Shown one piece after another: positions 43,501 through 52,863 of a DNA stretch of 64,000 bases. Below the pieces are notes generated by a model. It had not been told where the DNA came from. It saw only the letters and a list, made by a program, of their open reading frames with translations, and did no database searches. Origin of the DNA: Acidovorax sp. 69 (lineage in GTDB: Bacteria; Pseudomonadota; Gammaproteobacteria; Burkholderiales; Burkholderiaceae_C); contig NZ_PGEP01000001.1 in NCBI RefSeq assembly GCF_002797445.1, positions 62,001 to 126,000 on the forward strand, read 5' to 3'. The stretch's first letter is position 1. The number at the start of each line of letters is the position of its first letter. The position numbers and the translations under genes were made by a program.

Positions 43501-43860
43501 TCACGCCTTCTTCAAAAACTCCGACTTGAGCAGCATGCTCCCCAAATCGGTTTTGCAGTCCACGTTGTGCCCATCGGCGCCATCCACGAGGCGGATGCTT
43601 TTGATCTTGGTGCCCTTTTTCAACGAGGACGACGAACCTTTGACCTTGAGGTCTTTCACCAGAATCACGGCGTCGCCGTCGGCCAGGGGGTTGCCGTTGG
43701 CGTCACGCACCACGCCATCACCGGCATCTGCAGCGTCTGCGTCTGCACTGTCCGCCACCTGGGGCCATTCAAACGAGCAGTCGGGGCAGACGTAATTGGT
43801 GCCATCGGGGTAGGTGTTCTCTTGGCCACATTGGGGGCAGGCAGGCACGGTGTGGGGCAT
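43501..43860 (-). CDS. yjdM: YjdM/PhnA-family zinc-ribbon protein
   Basis: The 119-residue protein opens with a zinc ribbon (CPQCGQENTYPDGTNYVCPDCSFEW) and ends with the PhnA domain (DGDAVILVKDLKVKGSSSSLKKGTKIKSIRLVDG...HNVDCKTDLGSMLLKSEFLKKA). The name PhnA derives from a phosphonate operon but the protein is not the phosphonoacetate hydrolase. It lies about 50 bases downstream of dinG in the same direction. Confidence 0.92.
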   Translation of the reverse strand: MPHTVPACPQCGQENTYPDGTNYVCPDCSFEWPQVADSADADAADAGDGVVRDANGNPLADGDAVILVKDLKVKGSSSSLKKGTKIKSIRLVDGADGHNVDCKTDLGSMLLKSEFLKKA

Positions 43861-43911
43861 GGGGTTCTTTCTGATTGTTGTGGGTGAAAAAGGCTGGCGA
43901 CTTTACAGGCG

Positions 43912-46089
43912 TTACAGCGGCGCGCGTTGCTCCAGCGCAAACGGCGGCAAACCTTTGAGCAGGCGCTGGCCGTAGCTGGTGCGCGTCAGGCGCTTGTCGT
44001 AGCAATACACATGCGCCTGGTCTTCTTCGGTGCGGATGGCGCGGCCGACCCATTGCGCCAGGCGGATGGCGGTGGCGGGCACCACCAGTTCGCTGAACGG
44101 GTCGCGGCCCACGGCACGCAGCCATTCGGCGCGGGCCTCGCCCACGGGGTCGTCGGGCGGGGCAAACGGCAGCTTGGTGATGAAGACCGACTCGCACAGG
44201 CGCCCGGGCAAATCCAGCCCCTCGCCAAACGACTGCATGCCGAAGATGACCGAGGGCTCGCCGTTCTCCACCCGCTCGCGGTGGCGCTTGAGCAGCTGCG
44301 TGCGCGGCAGCGCGTTTTGCACCAGCACCACGCTGCGCATGGCGGTGGGCAGCGCATCGACGGCCTGGCGCATTTGCTCGCGCGAGGTGAACAGCACCAG
44401 CGCGCCGTATTCCACGCGCGCAATGTCGTGCAGCAGCGCATCGACCATCTCGGCGGTGAACTGCGCGGCGTTCTTGGGGTCGGCGTGGGTCTCGGCGGCA
44501 ATCAGCGTGCCCTGCGCGGCGTAGTTGAAGGGGCTGGCCACCTCCAGCGACGTGGTCGCATCGTCACCATGCAGCCCCGCTTCGCGCAGGAAAAACTCAA
44601 AATTGCCGCAGCTGGTGAGCGTGGCTGATGTGAGCACCGCGCCGCGCACCGCGCTCCACAGGTGGTTGCGCAAGGTGGTGCCGGGCAGGATGGGGCTGGC
44701 GTGCGCCTTCACCACAATGAAGTCGCCATCCACCTCCAGCGTGAACCACTTGGCGGCGGGCACGAAGCTGCGGTCGGTGCCTTGCGGCGCATCTTGCAGC
44801 AGCAACTGTGCGGTGGCGTGCAGCTCTTCCAGGCGCGGCGCCAGCATGCCGATCTGCGCGTACAGCGTGGACAGGCGCTTGGCCTCGTCGGGCTTGTCGC
44901 GCATCTCGGCACGCAGGGCCTTGCTGATGGCACGCAGCGCTTCGAGGAATCCATCAGCGCTGGCGGCCAGCAGGCCCAGGGGCGCGATCAGCGGCTCGGG
45001 CAGCTCGCCCCGTGGCACGCGCACACGCGCCGGGCCCCAGGTGTCGCGCTGGCTTTTGAGGTTGTCGCCATACACATCCATCACGATGCGCGCCAGGTCC
45101 TGCATCGTCTGCCGCAGTTGGGCGGCGTGGCGTGGAATGTCGGCAATCTCCTCGACCTCCAGCAGCGCACCAATGCGCAGGCCCCGGCTGGACAGCCGCT
45201 CGATCCAGGTGATGCGCGACAAATCCATGCTGCACGCAAACTGCTGCAGCGCCGTGGCGGGCAGGTGGTGGGCCTCGTCCAGGATCAGCAGGCAGTTGTC
45301 CAGCTCGGGCAGCACGCGCGCGCCCAGCGACGACAGCAGCAAATCATGGTTGGCCACGATCACCTGCGCGCCGACCAGCTCCTTGCGCTTGTCGTAGTAG
45401 GTGCACTGGCTGAAGGCCGGGCAGTGTTTGCCTGTGCACGATGCGCCCTCGGCTGCCACGGGGCTCCACACCTCGGGCTCGGGGGGCGTATCGAGGCTGT
45501 CGCGGTCGCCGTCCCAGGCACCTTTGGCCAGCGTCTGCGACATCGTCGAATAGAACTGCATGCGCGCCTCGGTCTCGTGCCGGGGGCGTTTGGCGCGGGC
45601 GGCGGCTTCCTCGTCGGCAAACAGGTCGTCGTCGCCCTCTTCTTCCGCCTCGCCCGTGCCCGCCAGGCGGTCCAGCTTGAGCTTGCACACATAGCGCCCG
45701 CGCCCCTTGGCCAGCGCAAATTTGAAGGGCTGGGGCATCAACGCCAACAGCGCGGGCAGGTCCTTGTTGACCAGCTGCTCCTGCAGCGCCACGGTGGCGG
45801 TTGAGATCAACACCCGCGTGCCCCGCGACAGCGCCAGCGCAATGGCGGGCGCGCAATACGCCAGCGACTTGCCCACGCCCGTGCCCGCCTGGATGACAGC
45901 AATGGCGCGCGTGGGCGTCGCTTCTTCACCGCCCTCAGCATCCACCTTGCCCAAGGTGGCGCTACTGAAGGTGCGCGCCACCTGCTCGGCCATCAGCCGC
46001 TGGCCAGGGCGGCTGCGAAAACCCTCGGTGGCCGAGACCACCGCATCGAATGATTCAAGGGCTTGCGCGGCCCACACCTGTTGAGACAT
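43912..46089 (-). CDS. dinG: DinG-family ATP-dependent DNA helicase (XPD-like)
   Basis: This 725-residue superfamily 2 helicase unwinds DNA 5' to 3' and resolves R-loops and other structures. Walker A is AGTGVGKSLAY, the DEAH box is LILDEAHHL, and motif VI is QWVGRAIRTEED. Four cysteines for an iron-sulfur cluster are visible (RYVC, then SCTGKHCPAFSQC). ATG at 46089 (MSQQVW) was chosen; another ATG lies five codons upstream. Confidence 0.93.
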   Translation of the reverse strand: MSQQVWAAQALESFDAVVSATEGFRSRPGQRLMAEQVARTFSSATLGKVDAEGGEEATPTRAIAVIQAGTGVGKSLAYCAPAIALALSRGTRVLISTATVALQEQLVNKDLPALLALMPQPFKFALAKGRGRYVCKLKLDRLAGTGEAEEEGDDDLFADEEAAARAKRPRHETEARMQFYSTMSQTLAKGAWDGDRDSLDTPPEPEVWSPVAAEGASCTGKHCPAFSQCTYYDKRKELVGAQVIVANHDLLLSSLGARVLPELDNCLLILDEAHHLPATALQQFACSMDLSRITWIERLSSRGLRIGALLEVEEIADIPRHAAQLRQTMQDLARIVMDVYGDNLKSQRDTWGPARVRVPRGELPEPLIAPLGLLAASADGFLEALRAISKALRAEMRDKPDEAKRLSTLYAQIGMLAPRLEELHATAQLLLQDAPQGTDRSFVPAAKWFTLEVDGDFIVVKAHASPILPGTTLRNHLWSAVRGAVLTSATLTSCGNFEFFLREAGLHGDDATTSLEVASPFNYAAQGTLIAAETHADPKNAAQFTAEMVDALLHDIARVEYGALVLFTSREQMRQAVDALPTAMRSVVLVQNALPRTQLLKRHRERVENGEPSVIFGMQSFGEGLDLPGRLCESVFITKLPFAPPDDPVGEARAEWLRAVGRDPFSELVVPATAIRLAQWVGRAIRTEEDQAHVYCYDKRLTRTSYGQRLLKGLPPFALEQRAPL

Positions 46090-46252
46090 ACAGTAGTGTC
46101 GCATGGCTGGGGCGCCAACGATTGCATTGGAGATTGCACGCCGTCTCCATCGCCCTTCGGGCGCATGGGTTGTGGGCCTACAAGGCCGCAGCGGGGCTTT
46201 TTTTAGGATGTATCAGGCCGATTGAGCTGTTGTCCGAACCCAAGGAGATCCG

Positions 46253-46552
46253 ATGCCCCACCCCTCAAATTCCGAAGAGCCCAATCAGGCCCCCAGCGGA
46301 CCCGAACCATCGGTCGACACCACCAAACGCCAAGCCCCAGGCCCCAACACACAGGGGCCATTGAGGGTGCAGCAGCCTCCAGCGACAGCAGAGAAGCCCA
46401 AGCTGCCGCACGAACGCGACGAGTCGGTGGACATGACCCACGGCAAGCCGGACGTTCAAATCGAGCAGGCTTACCGAGATGTGCAACGGGGCCTGCAAGA
46501 CACCGATCGTGGACCACCGGCCGACAAGGCCTACCAAAAGCAAAAGCGTTGA
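46253..46552 (+). CDS. Small conserved hydrophilic protein of unknown function
   Basis: The 99-residue protein is rich in Pro, Gln and charged residues and probably disordered. The C-terminal segment RDESVDMTHGKPDVQIEQAYRDVQRGLQDTDRG looks conserved while the N-terminal half is low-complexity. AAGGAG lies five bases before the ATG, which strongly supports translation. It is divergent from dinG and convergent with the radical SAM gene. I cannot assign a function. Confidence 0.7.
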   Translation: MPHPSNSEEPNQAPSGPEPSVDTTKRQAPGPNTQGPLRVQQPPATAEKPKLPHERDESVDMTHGKPDVQIEQAYRDVQRGLQDTDRGPPADKAYQKQKR

Positions 46553-46559
46553 TCGCTTG

Positions 46560-46622
46560 GAATTGCTACTTTATTGATAGCTGTCTAGGCTTGTTATGAA
46601 AGCACCCGCAGCCGTTTTGACT
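46560..46622 (+). repeat. Dispersed intergenic palindrome, copy 10 (diverged)
   Basis: TTATTGATAGCTGTCTAGGCTTG then GAAAGCACCCGCAGCCGTTTTG, between convergent genes. Confidence 0.55.
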
Positions 46623-46649
46623 TGAGGGCGCTGGTTCTGCGGGTTGCCC

Positions 46650-48587
46650 TCACCCCCGCTCGCGCAGGGCCCGCTCAATCCGGTCCCGTCGCACGGTTGT
46701 TTTGGGCACTTTGAACGGGAACCAGCTGCGCACATCTTCTTCGAGCCCGATGCCGTGCATATAGTTGTAGATGGCTTTCTTGAGCGCGCCGCCCAGCGCG
46801 TCGTGGTCCACGCCCGTGGGGTCGATGAAGGCCACGTCGTTCTTGGCAAAGTCGCCCGGTGGCAGCGGCGCCAGCGTCACCCCGTATTCTTCGGGGTTCT
46901 TGCCCACGGGTGAGTGCACCGTGCAGGCAAAGCGGTGAAAGAACCCGCTCTGGATGCAGCCGTTGGCAAACAGCTGGCGCACGTATTCGAGCGCGTCCAC
47001 GGTGTCCTGCACCGTCTGCGTCGGAAAGCCGTACATCAGGTACGCATGCACCAAAATGCCCGCGTCGGTGAAGGCCCGCGTCACGCGTGCTACCTGGTCC
47101 ACAGACACGCCCTTTTTCATCAGCGTGAGCAGCCGGTCTGACGCCACTTCAAGCCCACCCGAGATCGCGATGCAGCCACTGTCGGCCATCAGCTCGGCCA
47201 GGTCGGGCGTGAAGGTTTTCTCAAACCGCACGTTGCCCCACCAGCTGATGCCCGCGTTGCGTTTGATCAGCTCGGTGGACAGGGCCTTGAGCGCCTTGGG
47301 CGGGGCGGCTTCGTCGACAAAGTGAAAGCCGGTCTGCCCCGTCTCGCGCACGATCTGCTCAATGCGGTCGGCCAGCACCTCGGCGCTGGCGCCCTCGTAG
47401 CGGCTGATGTAGTCCAGGCTCACGTCGCAAAAACTGCACTTCTTCCAGTAGCAGCCGTGCGCCACGGTGAGCTTGTTCCAGCGCCCGTCGCTCCACAGGC
47501 GGTGCATGGGGTTGAGCATGTCGAGCAGCGACAGGTAGCGGTCCAGCGGCAGGCCGTCCCAGGTGGGTGTGCCCACCTCGGCAAAGGCGATGTCGGCTTC
47601 CATCATGTTGATGTACTGCACGGCGCCATCGTCGCCTTCTCCATCGTTGCGCACAAAAGTACGCACCAGCCGCTGGCGCCCGCGTTCGCCGCGCACATGC
47701 TCCAGCAGCGCCAGCAACGGGCGCTCGCCCGCGTCCAGCGTTACGTAGTCAAAGTGGTCGAAGACGCGTGGGTCGGCCAGTTCGCGCAGCTCGGTGTTCA
47801 CAAACCCGCCGCCCAGTACGGTAACGATATGCGGGTGGCGCGCCTTGATGGTCTGTGCAATGCGAAACGCCGCGTACACCGAGCCGGGGAACGGCACGGA
47901 CAGCAACACCACATCGGGCGCATGGCGCTCCAGGGCCGCGAGCGTGAGCTGTTGCAGCATGTCGTCGACCAGCGTATGGGGTGCCGCCAACGCCTGCGCC
48001 AGCGGGTCAAACGTGGGCTGGCTGCCCGCCAGTGATTCGGCATAACGCACAAACTCAAAGCGTTCGTCCACCGCATCGCGCAGCACATCGGCCAGGTCGT
48101 TCAGGTACAGCGTGGCCAGGTGCTTGGCCTTGTCGTGCAGGCCCAGGGCGCCAAAGGCCCAGCCCAGCGGGTCGCCGCCTTCGTCATCCACGTACACATC
48201 CAGCGTGGCGAAGCGCGGGCCCTCGGGCAGGTAGTTGCGGCCTGCGATGCGGTGCGCCAGTGTGCTGTCGCGCCCCTGCAAAAACGCGATGGCGGGGCCG
48301 ATGGTGGCCAGATACCGGTCTTTCTGCGCCGCAAAGCTCTGCACGGCGGGGCTTTGCTTTTTGGGAGGCAGCGCATCCACCTTGTCCGCCACGGCGCGCA
48401 GGCCTTGGGGTGATAGCAATTGCAGCACCAGCGCCAGTGCCAGGTCTTCCTGCTCGGCCACTACGCCGCGCGAGCGCAGAAACCCCGTGAGGTAGGCGGT
48501 GGACGGGTACGGCGTGTTCAGCTGCGTCATCGGAGGGATGACGGACAGAACGCGCAGGGTTTTCGAATCGGGGGCGACGGCAGACAT
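46650..48587 (-). CDS. B12-binding-domain radical SAM protein
   Basis: This 645-residue protein opens LRVLSVIPPMTQLNTPYPSTAYLTGFLRSRG, followed by a cobalamin-binding-like Rossmann region (VVLLSVPFPGSVYAAFRIAQTIKARHP, VLGGGF). The radical SAM cluster motif is CYWKKCSFC (CxxxCxxC, about residues 370-378), followed by ISGGLEVASDRLL and AYLMYGFPTQT. Such enzymes generate a 5'-deoxyadenosyl radical and often methylate or rearrange unactivated carbons. No partner biosynthetic gene is adjacent, so the substrate is unknown. Confidence 0.88.
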   Translation of the reverse strand: MSAVAPDSKTLRVLSVIPPMTQLNTPYPSTAYLTGFLRSRGVVAEQEDLALALVLQLLSPQGLRAVADKVDALPPKKQSPAVQSFAAQKDRYLATIGPAIAFLQGRDSTLAHRIAGRNYLPEGPRFATLDVYVDDEGGDPLGWAFGALGLHDKAKHLATLYLNDLADVLRDAVDERFEFVRYAESLAGSQPTFDPLAQALAAPHTLVDDMLQQLTLAALERHAPDVVLLSVPFPGSVYAAFRIAQTIKARHPHIVTVLGGGFVNTELRELADPRVFDHFDYVTLDAGERPLLALLEHVRGERGRQRLVRTFVRNDGEGDDGAVQYINMMEADIAFAEVGTPTWDGLPLDRYLSLLDMLNPMHRLWSDGRWNKLTVAHGCYWKKCSFCDVSLDYISRYEGASAEVLADRIEQIVRETGQTGFHFVDEAAPPKALKALSTELIKRNAGISWWGNVRFEKTFTPDLAELMADSGCIAISGGLEVASDRLLTLMKKGVSVDQVARVTRAFTDAGILVHAYLMYGFPTQTVQDTVDALEYVRQLFANGCIQSGFFHRFACTVHSPVGKNPEEYGVTLAPLPPGDFAKNDVAFIDPTGVDHDALGGALKKAIYNYMHGIGLEEDVRSWFPFKVPKTTVRRDRIERALRERG

Positions 48588-48663
48588 GGTGGGCAGGGGG
48601 CAATCGGGCGATGTGGTGCCGCCGCTGTGGATCGTGGAAGCCCCCGATTATCCCGGCGCGGCC

Positions 48664-49242
48664 TTATCCCTTGCTCGCTGGCGGCTCCGGGGGCTGCGCT
48701 GCGGCGTCAGGGGCGCCCGCAAGGTAGTTGTTCTTCACCCGCACATAGTGCTCGGCCGAATACTGGAGGTAAGCGATCTCGGCCTCGGTCAGCGCGCGCT
48801 GGCGCACGGCGGGGCGGCCGATGTAGAGGTAGCCGCTCTCCAGCACCTTGCCGGGCGAGACCAGGCTGCCCGCGCCCAGCATCACGCGGTCTTCGATCAC
48901 CGCGTCGTCCATCACGATGGAGCCCATGCCGATGAGGCATTCGTTGCCGATGCGGCAGCCGTGCAGGATGACCGAGTGGCCCACGGTGACGTAGTCGCCG
49001 ATGACCAGCGGCGAGCCTTCGGGTTTGCTGGCATTGCGGTGCGAGACATGGCCCATGGTCAGGTCTTGCACGTTACTGCAGCGGCCCACGGTGATGCGGT
49101 TCACGTCGCCGCGCAGCACGGCGTTGCACCACACCGAGCTGTCGGCACCCAGGGTGACGTCGCCGATGACCTGGGCGGAGTCGTGGATGAAAACGCCGGT
49201 ATCCAGCGTGGGGCGGGTGTCGAGATAGGGGGCGATGGGCAT
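48664..49242 (-). CDS. Gamma-carbonic-anhydrase-family protein
   Basis: This 192-residue left-handed beta-helix protein has hexapeptide repeats (VIGDVTLGADSSVWCNAVLRGD) and the zinc-ligand region MGHVSH with GHSVILHGC. The helix-rich C-terminus includes YVRVKNNYLAG. Related to YrdA/CaiE; carbonic anhydrase activity is possible but not certain because many homologues lack it. Confidence 0.88.
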   Translation of the reverse strand: MPIAPYLDTRPTLDTGVFIHDSAQVIGDVTLGADSSVWCNAVLRGDVNRITVGRCSNVQDLTMGHVSHRNASKPEGSPLVIGDYVTVGHSVILHGCRIGNECLIGMGSIVMDDAVIEDRVMLGAGSLVSPGKVLESGYLYIGRPAVRQRALTEAEIAYLQYSAEHYVRVKNNYLAGAPDAAAQPPEPPASKG

Positions 49243-49313
49243 GGGGCGCGGTCAAGAAAGATAGAACGTGGAACGGCAAGCGTAGTGCAGATCGCCCGGT
49301 ACTGCGGTCGTGT

Positions 49314-49994
49314 TCAGCGCCGTGCTGCCCGCCCCTTGGTGGGGGCAGCGGTGGGGGCGGTTGCCACGGTGGGCGGCACGGCGTAGAACCCCAGGAACAT
49401 GTCCACCGCATCGCCCAGCACTTGCGTTTGCTGCGCGGGCGGGAGCGGCGGCTGGCCCATGGCCAGCTGCGGCCAGAAGGCAAACGCCTTGACCATGCCC
49501 TGCAGTTGTTGTGCGGCGTAGGGCACGTCCATGGTGGTGCGCAGGCGGCCATCTTGCTGGGCCGCACGCAGCCAGCGCGGCAGGCCCTCTTCTTTGGCAG
49601 ACAGCTTGGCCGTGATGGCACGGGCGCGCTCGGGCGTATGCATCATGTCCGCCATGGCCACGCGGCTCAGGTCGATAAAACTCGCGTCGTTGAGCAGACC
49701 CATCTTTTGCCCCAGCAGCGCCAGCAGTTGTTTGCGCAGCGGCTGTTGTGCGTTGTAGGCCTGCTCGTCCAGCGACTGGCTGCGCTCCCACATCAGCAGC
49801 AAGATGGCCTCGAACAGCTCTTCCTTGCTGGGGAAGTGGTTGTACACCGTGCGCTTGGAGACATCGGCGGCGGCCGCCACGCGGTCCATGCTGGTGCCAT
49901 TGAAGCCGTGTTCGCGGAACTCGCCAATGGCGGCCTGCACGATGGCATCGCGCTTGCGGTCGGTCAGGCGGGTGGGCGGGGAAGCAGCAGTCAT
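49314..49994 (-). CDS. TetR/AcrR-family regulator
   Basis: The 226-residue protein has the TetR helix-turn-helix at about residues 13-60 (RDAIVQAAIGEFREHGFNGTSMDRVAAAADVSKRTVYNHFPSKEELFEAI) and an AefR-like ligand domain. It is divergent from the metallo-hydrolase gene across a short gap filled with palindromes, so it most likely represses both genes. Confidence 0.9.
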   Translation of the reverse strand: MTAASPPTRLTDRKRDAIVQAAIGEFREHGFNGTSMDRVAAAADVSKRTVYNHFPSKEELFEAILLLMWERSQSLDEQAYNAQQPLRKQLLALLGQKMGLLNDASFIDLSRVAMADMMHTPERARAITAKLSAKEEGLPRWLRAAQQDGRLRTTMDVPYAAQQLQGMVKAFAFWPQLAMGQPPLPPAQQTQVLGDAVDMFLGFYAVPPTVATAPTAAPTKGRAARR

Positions 49995-50014
49995 GGCTTA
50001 ATTTTACACCGAGC

Positions 50015-50055
50015 AGTTTACTTTTTGATAAAGTGAACTACACTGTGCAGTGCAC
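50015..50055. promoter_or_regulatory. Palindromic operators between TetR gene and metallo-hydrolase gene
   Basis: AGTTTACTTT-TTGAT-AAAGTGAACT (50015-50039) is an inverted repeat with 9 of 10 pairs matching. GTGCAGTGCAC (50045-50055) is a second, smaller palindrome. Both lie 20-60 bases before the TetR gene start on the minus strand, fitting autoregulation. Confidence 0.6.
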
Positions 50056-50077
50056 TTTTCACCTATTGCCGTGCTCT

Positions 50078-51262
50078 GTGCACCGTCCCGCCCTTCGCCA
50101 CTGCTGCTCGTTGAAGGCGTTGTGGTTGTTTTTGTTGTTCATCCTCGTCCTGATTGCCATGGCCTACAGCATCTTCTCCCGCGCCGCCGTGCCGGTGGCT
50201 TCGTACCCGCAGTCGCCCCAGTTTGTGAATGGCAAGTTCCGCAATGCGGCGCCCCGCCATGCGCTGGGTACGCTCAAAACGCTGGAGGTGATGTGGAGGT
50301 TTCTCACCGGCAAGCCCGATGATTCCGTGCCCCGCCAGCCCGTGCCCGTCTATGCCGTGATGCGGTCAGACCTGCTGGCAGCCCCCGACATGAGTCTGTG
50401 GCGCCTGGGGCATTCCACCCTGCTGTTCAAGATCAACAGCCAGTTCTGGCTGACCGACCCGGTGTTTTCTGAGCGCGCCTCGCCCTTCCCGTTCATGGGC
50501 CCCAAGCGGTTTCACGCGCCGCCCATCAGCATGGACGAACTGCCGCCCATCACTGGCGTGATCCTGTCGCATGACCACTACGACCACCTCGACCACGCCG
50601 CCATCCAGAAGCTGGCGCCCAAGGTTGAGCACTTCATCACACCGCTGGGTGTGGGCGACCGGCTCATCGCCTGGGGCGTGCCGGCGGCCAAGGTGCAGCA
50701 GTTTGACTGGTGGCAAGGCACCACCATCGGTGGCCTGCAGCTGGTGGCCACGCCCGCGCAGCATTTCTCGGGCCGCAGCCTGTCGGACGGCAACAGCACG
50801 CTGTGGGCCTCGTGGGTGTTGATCGCTGGTGACACCCGCATCTTCTTCAGTGGCGACACGGGCTACTTCGACGGCTTCAAGGCCATTGGCGAGCGCTTTG
50901 GCCCGTTCGATCTGACGCTGATCGAAACCGGTGCCTACAACGCCGATTGGCCAGACATCCACATGCATCCCGAGGAAAGCCTGCAAGCCCATCTGGATGT
51001 GCAAGGGCGTTACCTTTTCCCCATCCACAACGGCACGTTCGATCTCTCGCTGCACCCGTGGGTCGAGCCTTTCGAGCGCATCACCGCTCTGGCCGCTGCC
51101 GCCCAGGTGCCTCTGGTGGCTCCTGTCATGGGCGAGCGCCTCGACGTTCGGGCACCGGCGTTGTCCACGCACTGGTGGCGCAAGGTGGAGCCTCAGGCCG
51201 AGACCTCACCTGCAGGCAGCAGCGGCATGGCTCTGGGCCTGGCCTCTCAGCCAGAGGCATGA
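50078..51262 (+). CDS. Metallo-beta-lactamase-fold hydrolase with N-terminal membrane segment
   Basis: About 394 residues. A hydrophobic helix (ALWLFLLFILVLIAMAYS) anchors the protein. The zinc-binding motif is LSHDHYDHLDH, and later ligands are in FSGDTGYFDG and IHNGTFDLSLHP. It resembles NAPE-PLD/UlaG-like hydrolases. The start is uncertain: GTG 50033, GTG 50078, TTG 50111 and ATG 50159 are possible and none has a clear ribosome-binding site; 50078 keeps the helix and clears the operator. Regulated by the divergent TetR protein (inference). Confidence 0.82.
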   Translation: MHRPALRHCCSLKALWLFLLFILVLIAMAYSIFSRAAVPVASYPQSPQFVNGKFRNAAPRHALGTLKTLEVMWRFLTGKPDDSVPRQPVPVYAVMRSDLLAAPDMSLWRLGHSTLLFKINSQFWLTDPVFSERASPFPFMGPKRFHAPPISMDELPPITGVILSHDHYDHLDHAAIQKLAPKVEHFITPLGVGDRLIAWGVPAAKVQQFDWWQGTTIGGLQLVATPAQHFSGRSLSDGNSTLWASWVLIAGDTRIFFSGDTGYFDGFKAIGERFGPFDLTLIETGAYNADWPDIHMHPEESLQAHLDVQGRYLFPIHNGTFDLSLHPWVEPFERITALAAAAQVPLVAPVMGERLDVRAPALSTHWWRKVEPQAETSPAGSSGMALGLASQPEA

Positions 51263-51263
51263 G

Positions 51264-52751
51264 TCACGGTTTTCGCGCTGTCCGCGCAACCCGCGCGAGG
51301 CCCCCCACTACCTGGGCCGCTGCGCGGATCTCGGCGTCATCAAACCCTGCGTACCCCAGCAGCCAGCCCCTGCGCGGAGACTGCATCGCATAACGCGACA
51401 GCGGCGCCAGCATGACACCAGCGGCCAGGGCCTTGCGGCTCAGGGTTTCGTCATCGCAGTCCGATGCCACCTCATGCAACAGGTGCATGCCCCGGTCGCT
51501 GGCGGGCAATTGCCATGCGCCGTCGCTGGCATCGGCCAGGGCGGCACGCAGGGTGTGCTGGCGCGCCTGGTACAGCTCACGCATCTGCCGCAGGTGGCGC
51601 AACAGGTGCCCCTCGGCAATGAAGCGCGCCAGCACGGCCTGCGCATCGCCCGGGGCATGCCGGTCGGTGATGGCGCGGGCCATGGCAAAGGCCTCGACGA
51701 GTGCGGGCGGCACCACCACAAAACCCAGGCGCAGCCCGGGGTGCAGCGTTTTAGAAAACGTGCCCACGTACAACACCCGCTCAGACCCGGGCAGGCTGCA
51801 CAGCGCAGGCACGCGCTGGGCGACGCTGCCGTATTGAAACTCGCCGTCGTAGTCGTCTTCCACCACCCAGGCGTCCTGAGCGCGCGCCCACTGCAGCAGC
51901 GCTTGCCGTCGGGCCAGGCCCATGCCCACGCCCGTCGGAAACTGGTGGGTGGGTGTGACCACCGCCATGCGTGCGGCGGGCCATTGCGCAGCGGCGGTGT
52001 CGATGCGCAGGCCATCGGCATCCAGGGCCACGGGCCGTGCCACGGCCCCGTGGCCCAGCAGGCTGGCGCGTATGCCGGGGTAGCCCGGGTCTTCCACCAG
52101 CACCTCGTCGCCCACATCGAGCAGGAGCCGCGCAATGAGGTCGATGCCCTGCTGCGAGCCCGAGCACACCACCACCTGCGCCGCATCGCAGCGAATGCCG
52201 CGCGACGCCCACAGCCACAGCGCGATGGCCTGGCGCAGCGCGGGATCGCCCGCTGGGTCCAGGTACTGCGCGCGGGCGCTGCGCTGGCGGGGCGTGGCCT
52301 GGCGTGCCAGGCGGTCCCACAGCGCAAAGGGAAACGCCGCGACCTCGGGTGCGCCGATGCGAAACGCGCGTGCCGCCACATGCGGCGGGCGCCAGCGCGC
52401 GGCCGTCTCGGCGATGAGCTGCCCGCGCCGCGACAGCCCCCGGGGCGGTGCCACCAGGCCCTGAGCGGGCATGGCGCTGGCCGCACCCGCGGCCTGGGAT
52501 ACGTAGGTGCCATCGCCCACGCGCGCTTCCACATAGCCCTCGGCCTGCAGACGTTGCACGGCCCACAGCACGGTGTTGCGCGACACGCCCAGGCTGGCGG
52601 CTTGCTCGCGCGACGGCGGCAGGCGCGTGCCTGCGCGCAGGCGGCCCTGCTCGATGGCGCTGCGCAGCTGCTCGTACACCTGCTGGCGCAGAGGGCCCGA
52701 GCGATGGCCGGAGGCGACCGCTCCCTCAGAATTGGCTCTGGCAACCGGCAT
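51264..52751 (-). CDS. MocR-family (PdxR/GabR-like) transcriptional regulator
   Basis: This protein of about 495 residues fuses a GntR winged helix (GPLRQQVYEQLRSAIEQGRLRAGTRLPPSREQAASLGVSRNTVLWAVQRL, about 20-65) to a fold-type I aminotransferase domain with the PLP-binding region VGTFSKTLHPGLRLGF (Lys). Such regulators sense PLP or an amine adduct. ATG at 52751 was chosen because AAGGAG lies seven bases before it. The gene is divergent from osmC-paiB. Confidence 0.9.
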   Translation of the reverse strand: MPVARANSEGAVASGHRSGPLRQQVYEQLRSAIEQGRLRAGTRLPPSREQAASLGVSRNTVLWAVQRLQAEGYVEARVGDGTYVSQAAGAASAMPAQGLVAPPRGLSRRGQLIAETAARWRPPHVAARAFRIGAPEVAAFPFALWDRLARQATPRQRSARAQYLDPAGDPALRQAIALWLWASRGIRCDAAQVVVCSGSQQGIDLIARLLLDVGDEVLVEDPGYPGIRASLLGHGAVARPVALDADGLRIDTAAAQWPAARMAVVTPTHQFPTGVGMGLARRQALLQWARAQDAWVVEDDYDGEFQYGSVAQRVPALCSLPGSERVLYVGTFSKTLHPGLRLGFVVVPPALVEAFAMARAITDRHAPGDAQAVLARFIAEGHLLRHLRQMRELYQARQHTLRAALADASDGAWQLPASDRGMHLLHEVASDCDDETLSRKALAAGVMLAPLSRYAMQSPRRGWLLGYAGFDDAEIRAAAQVVGGLARVARTARKP

Positions 52752-52863
52752 CAATTGGCTCCTTGGTTGTGGCGTCATCGCCATAAACTGAAGAACCATT
52801 GTAGAAACAGGGGCCACCCGATGAGTATTTGTCGAGGCCCGATTTGCCGAAAGAACCCTTCCC

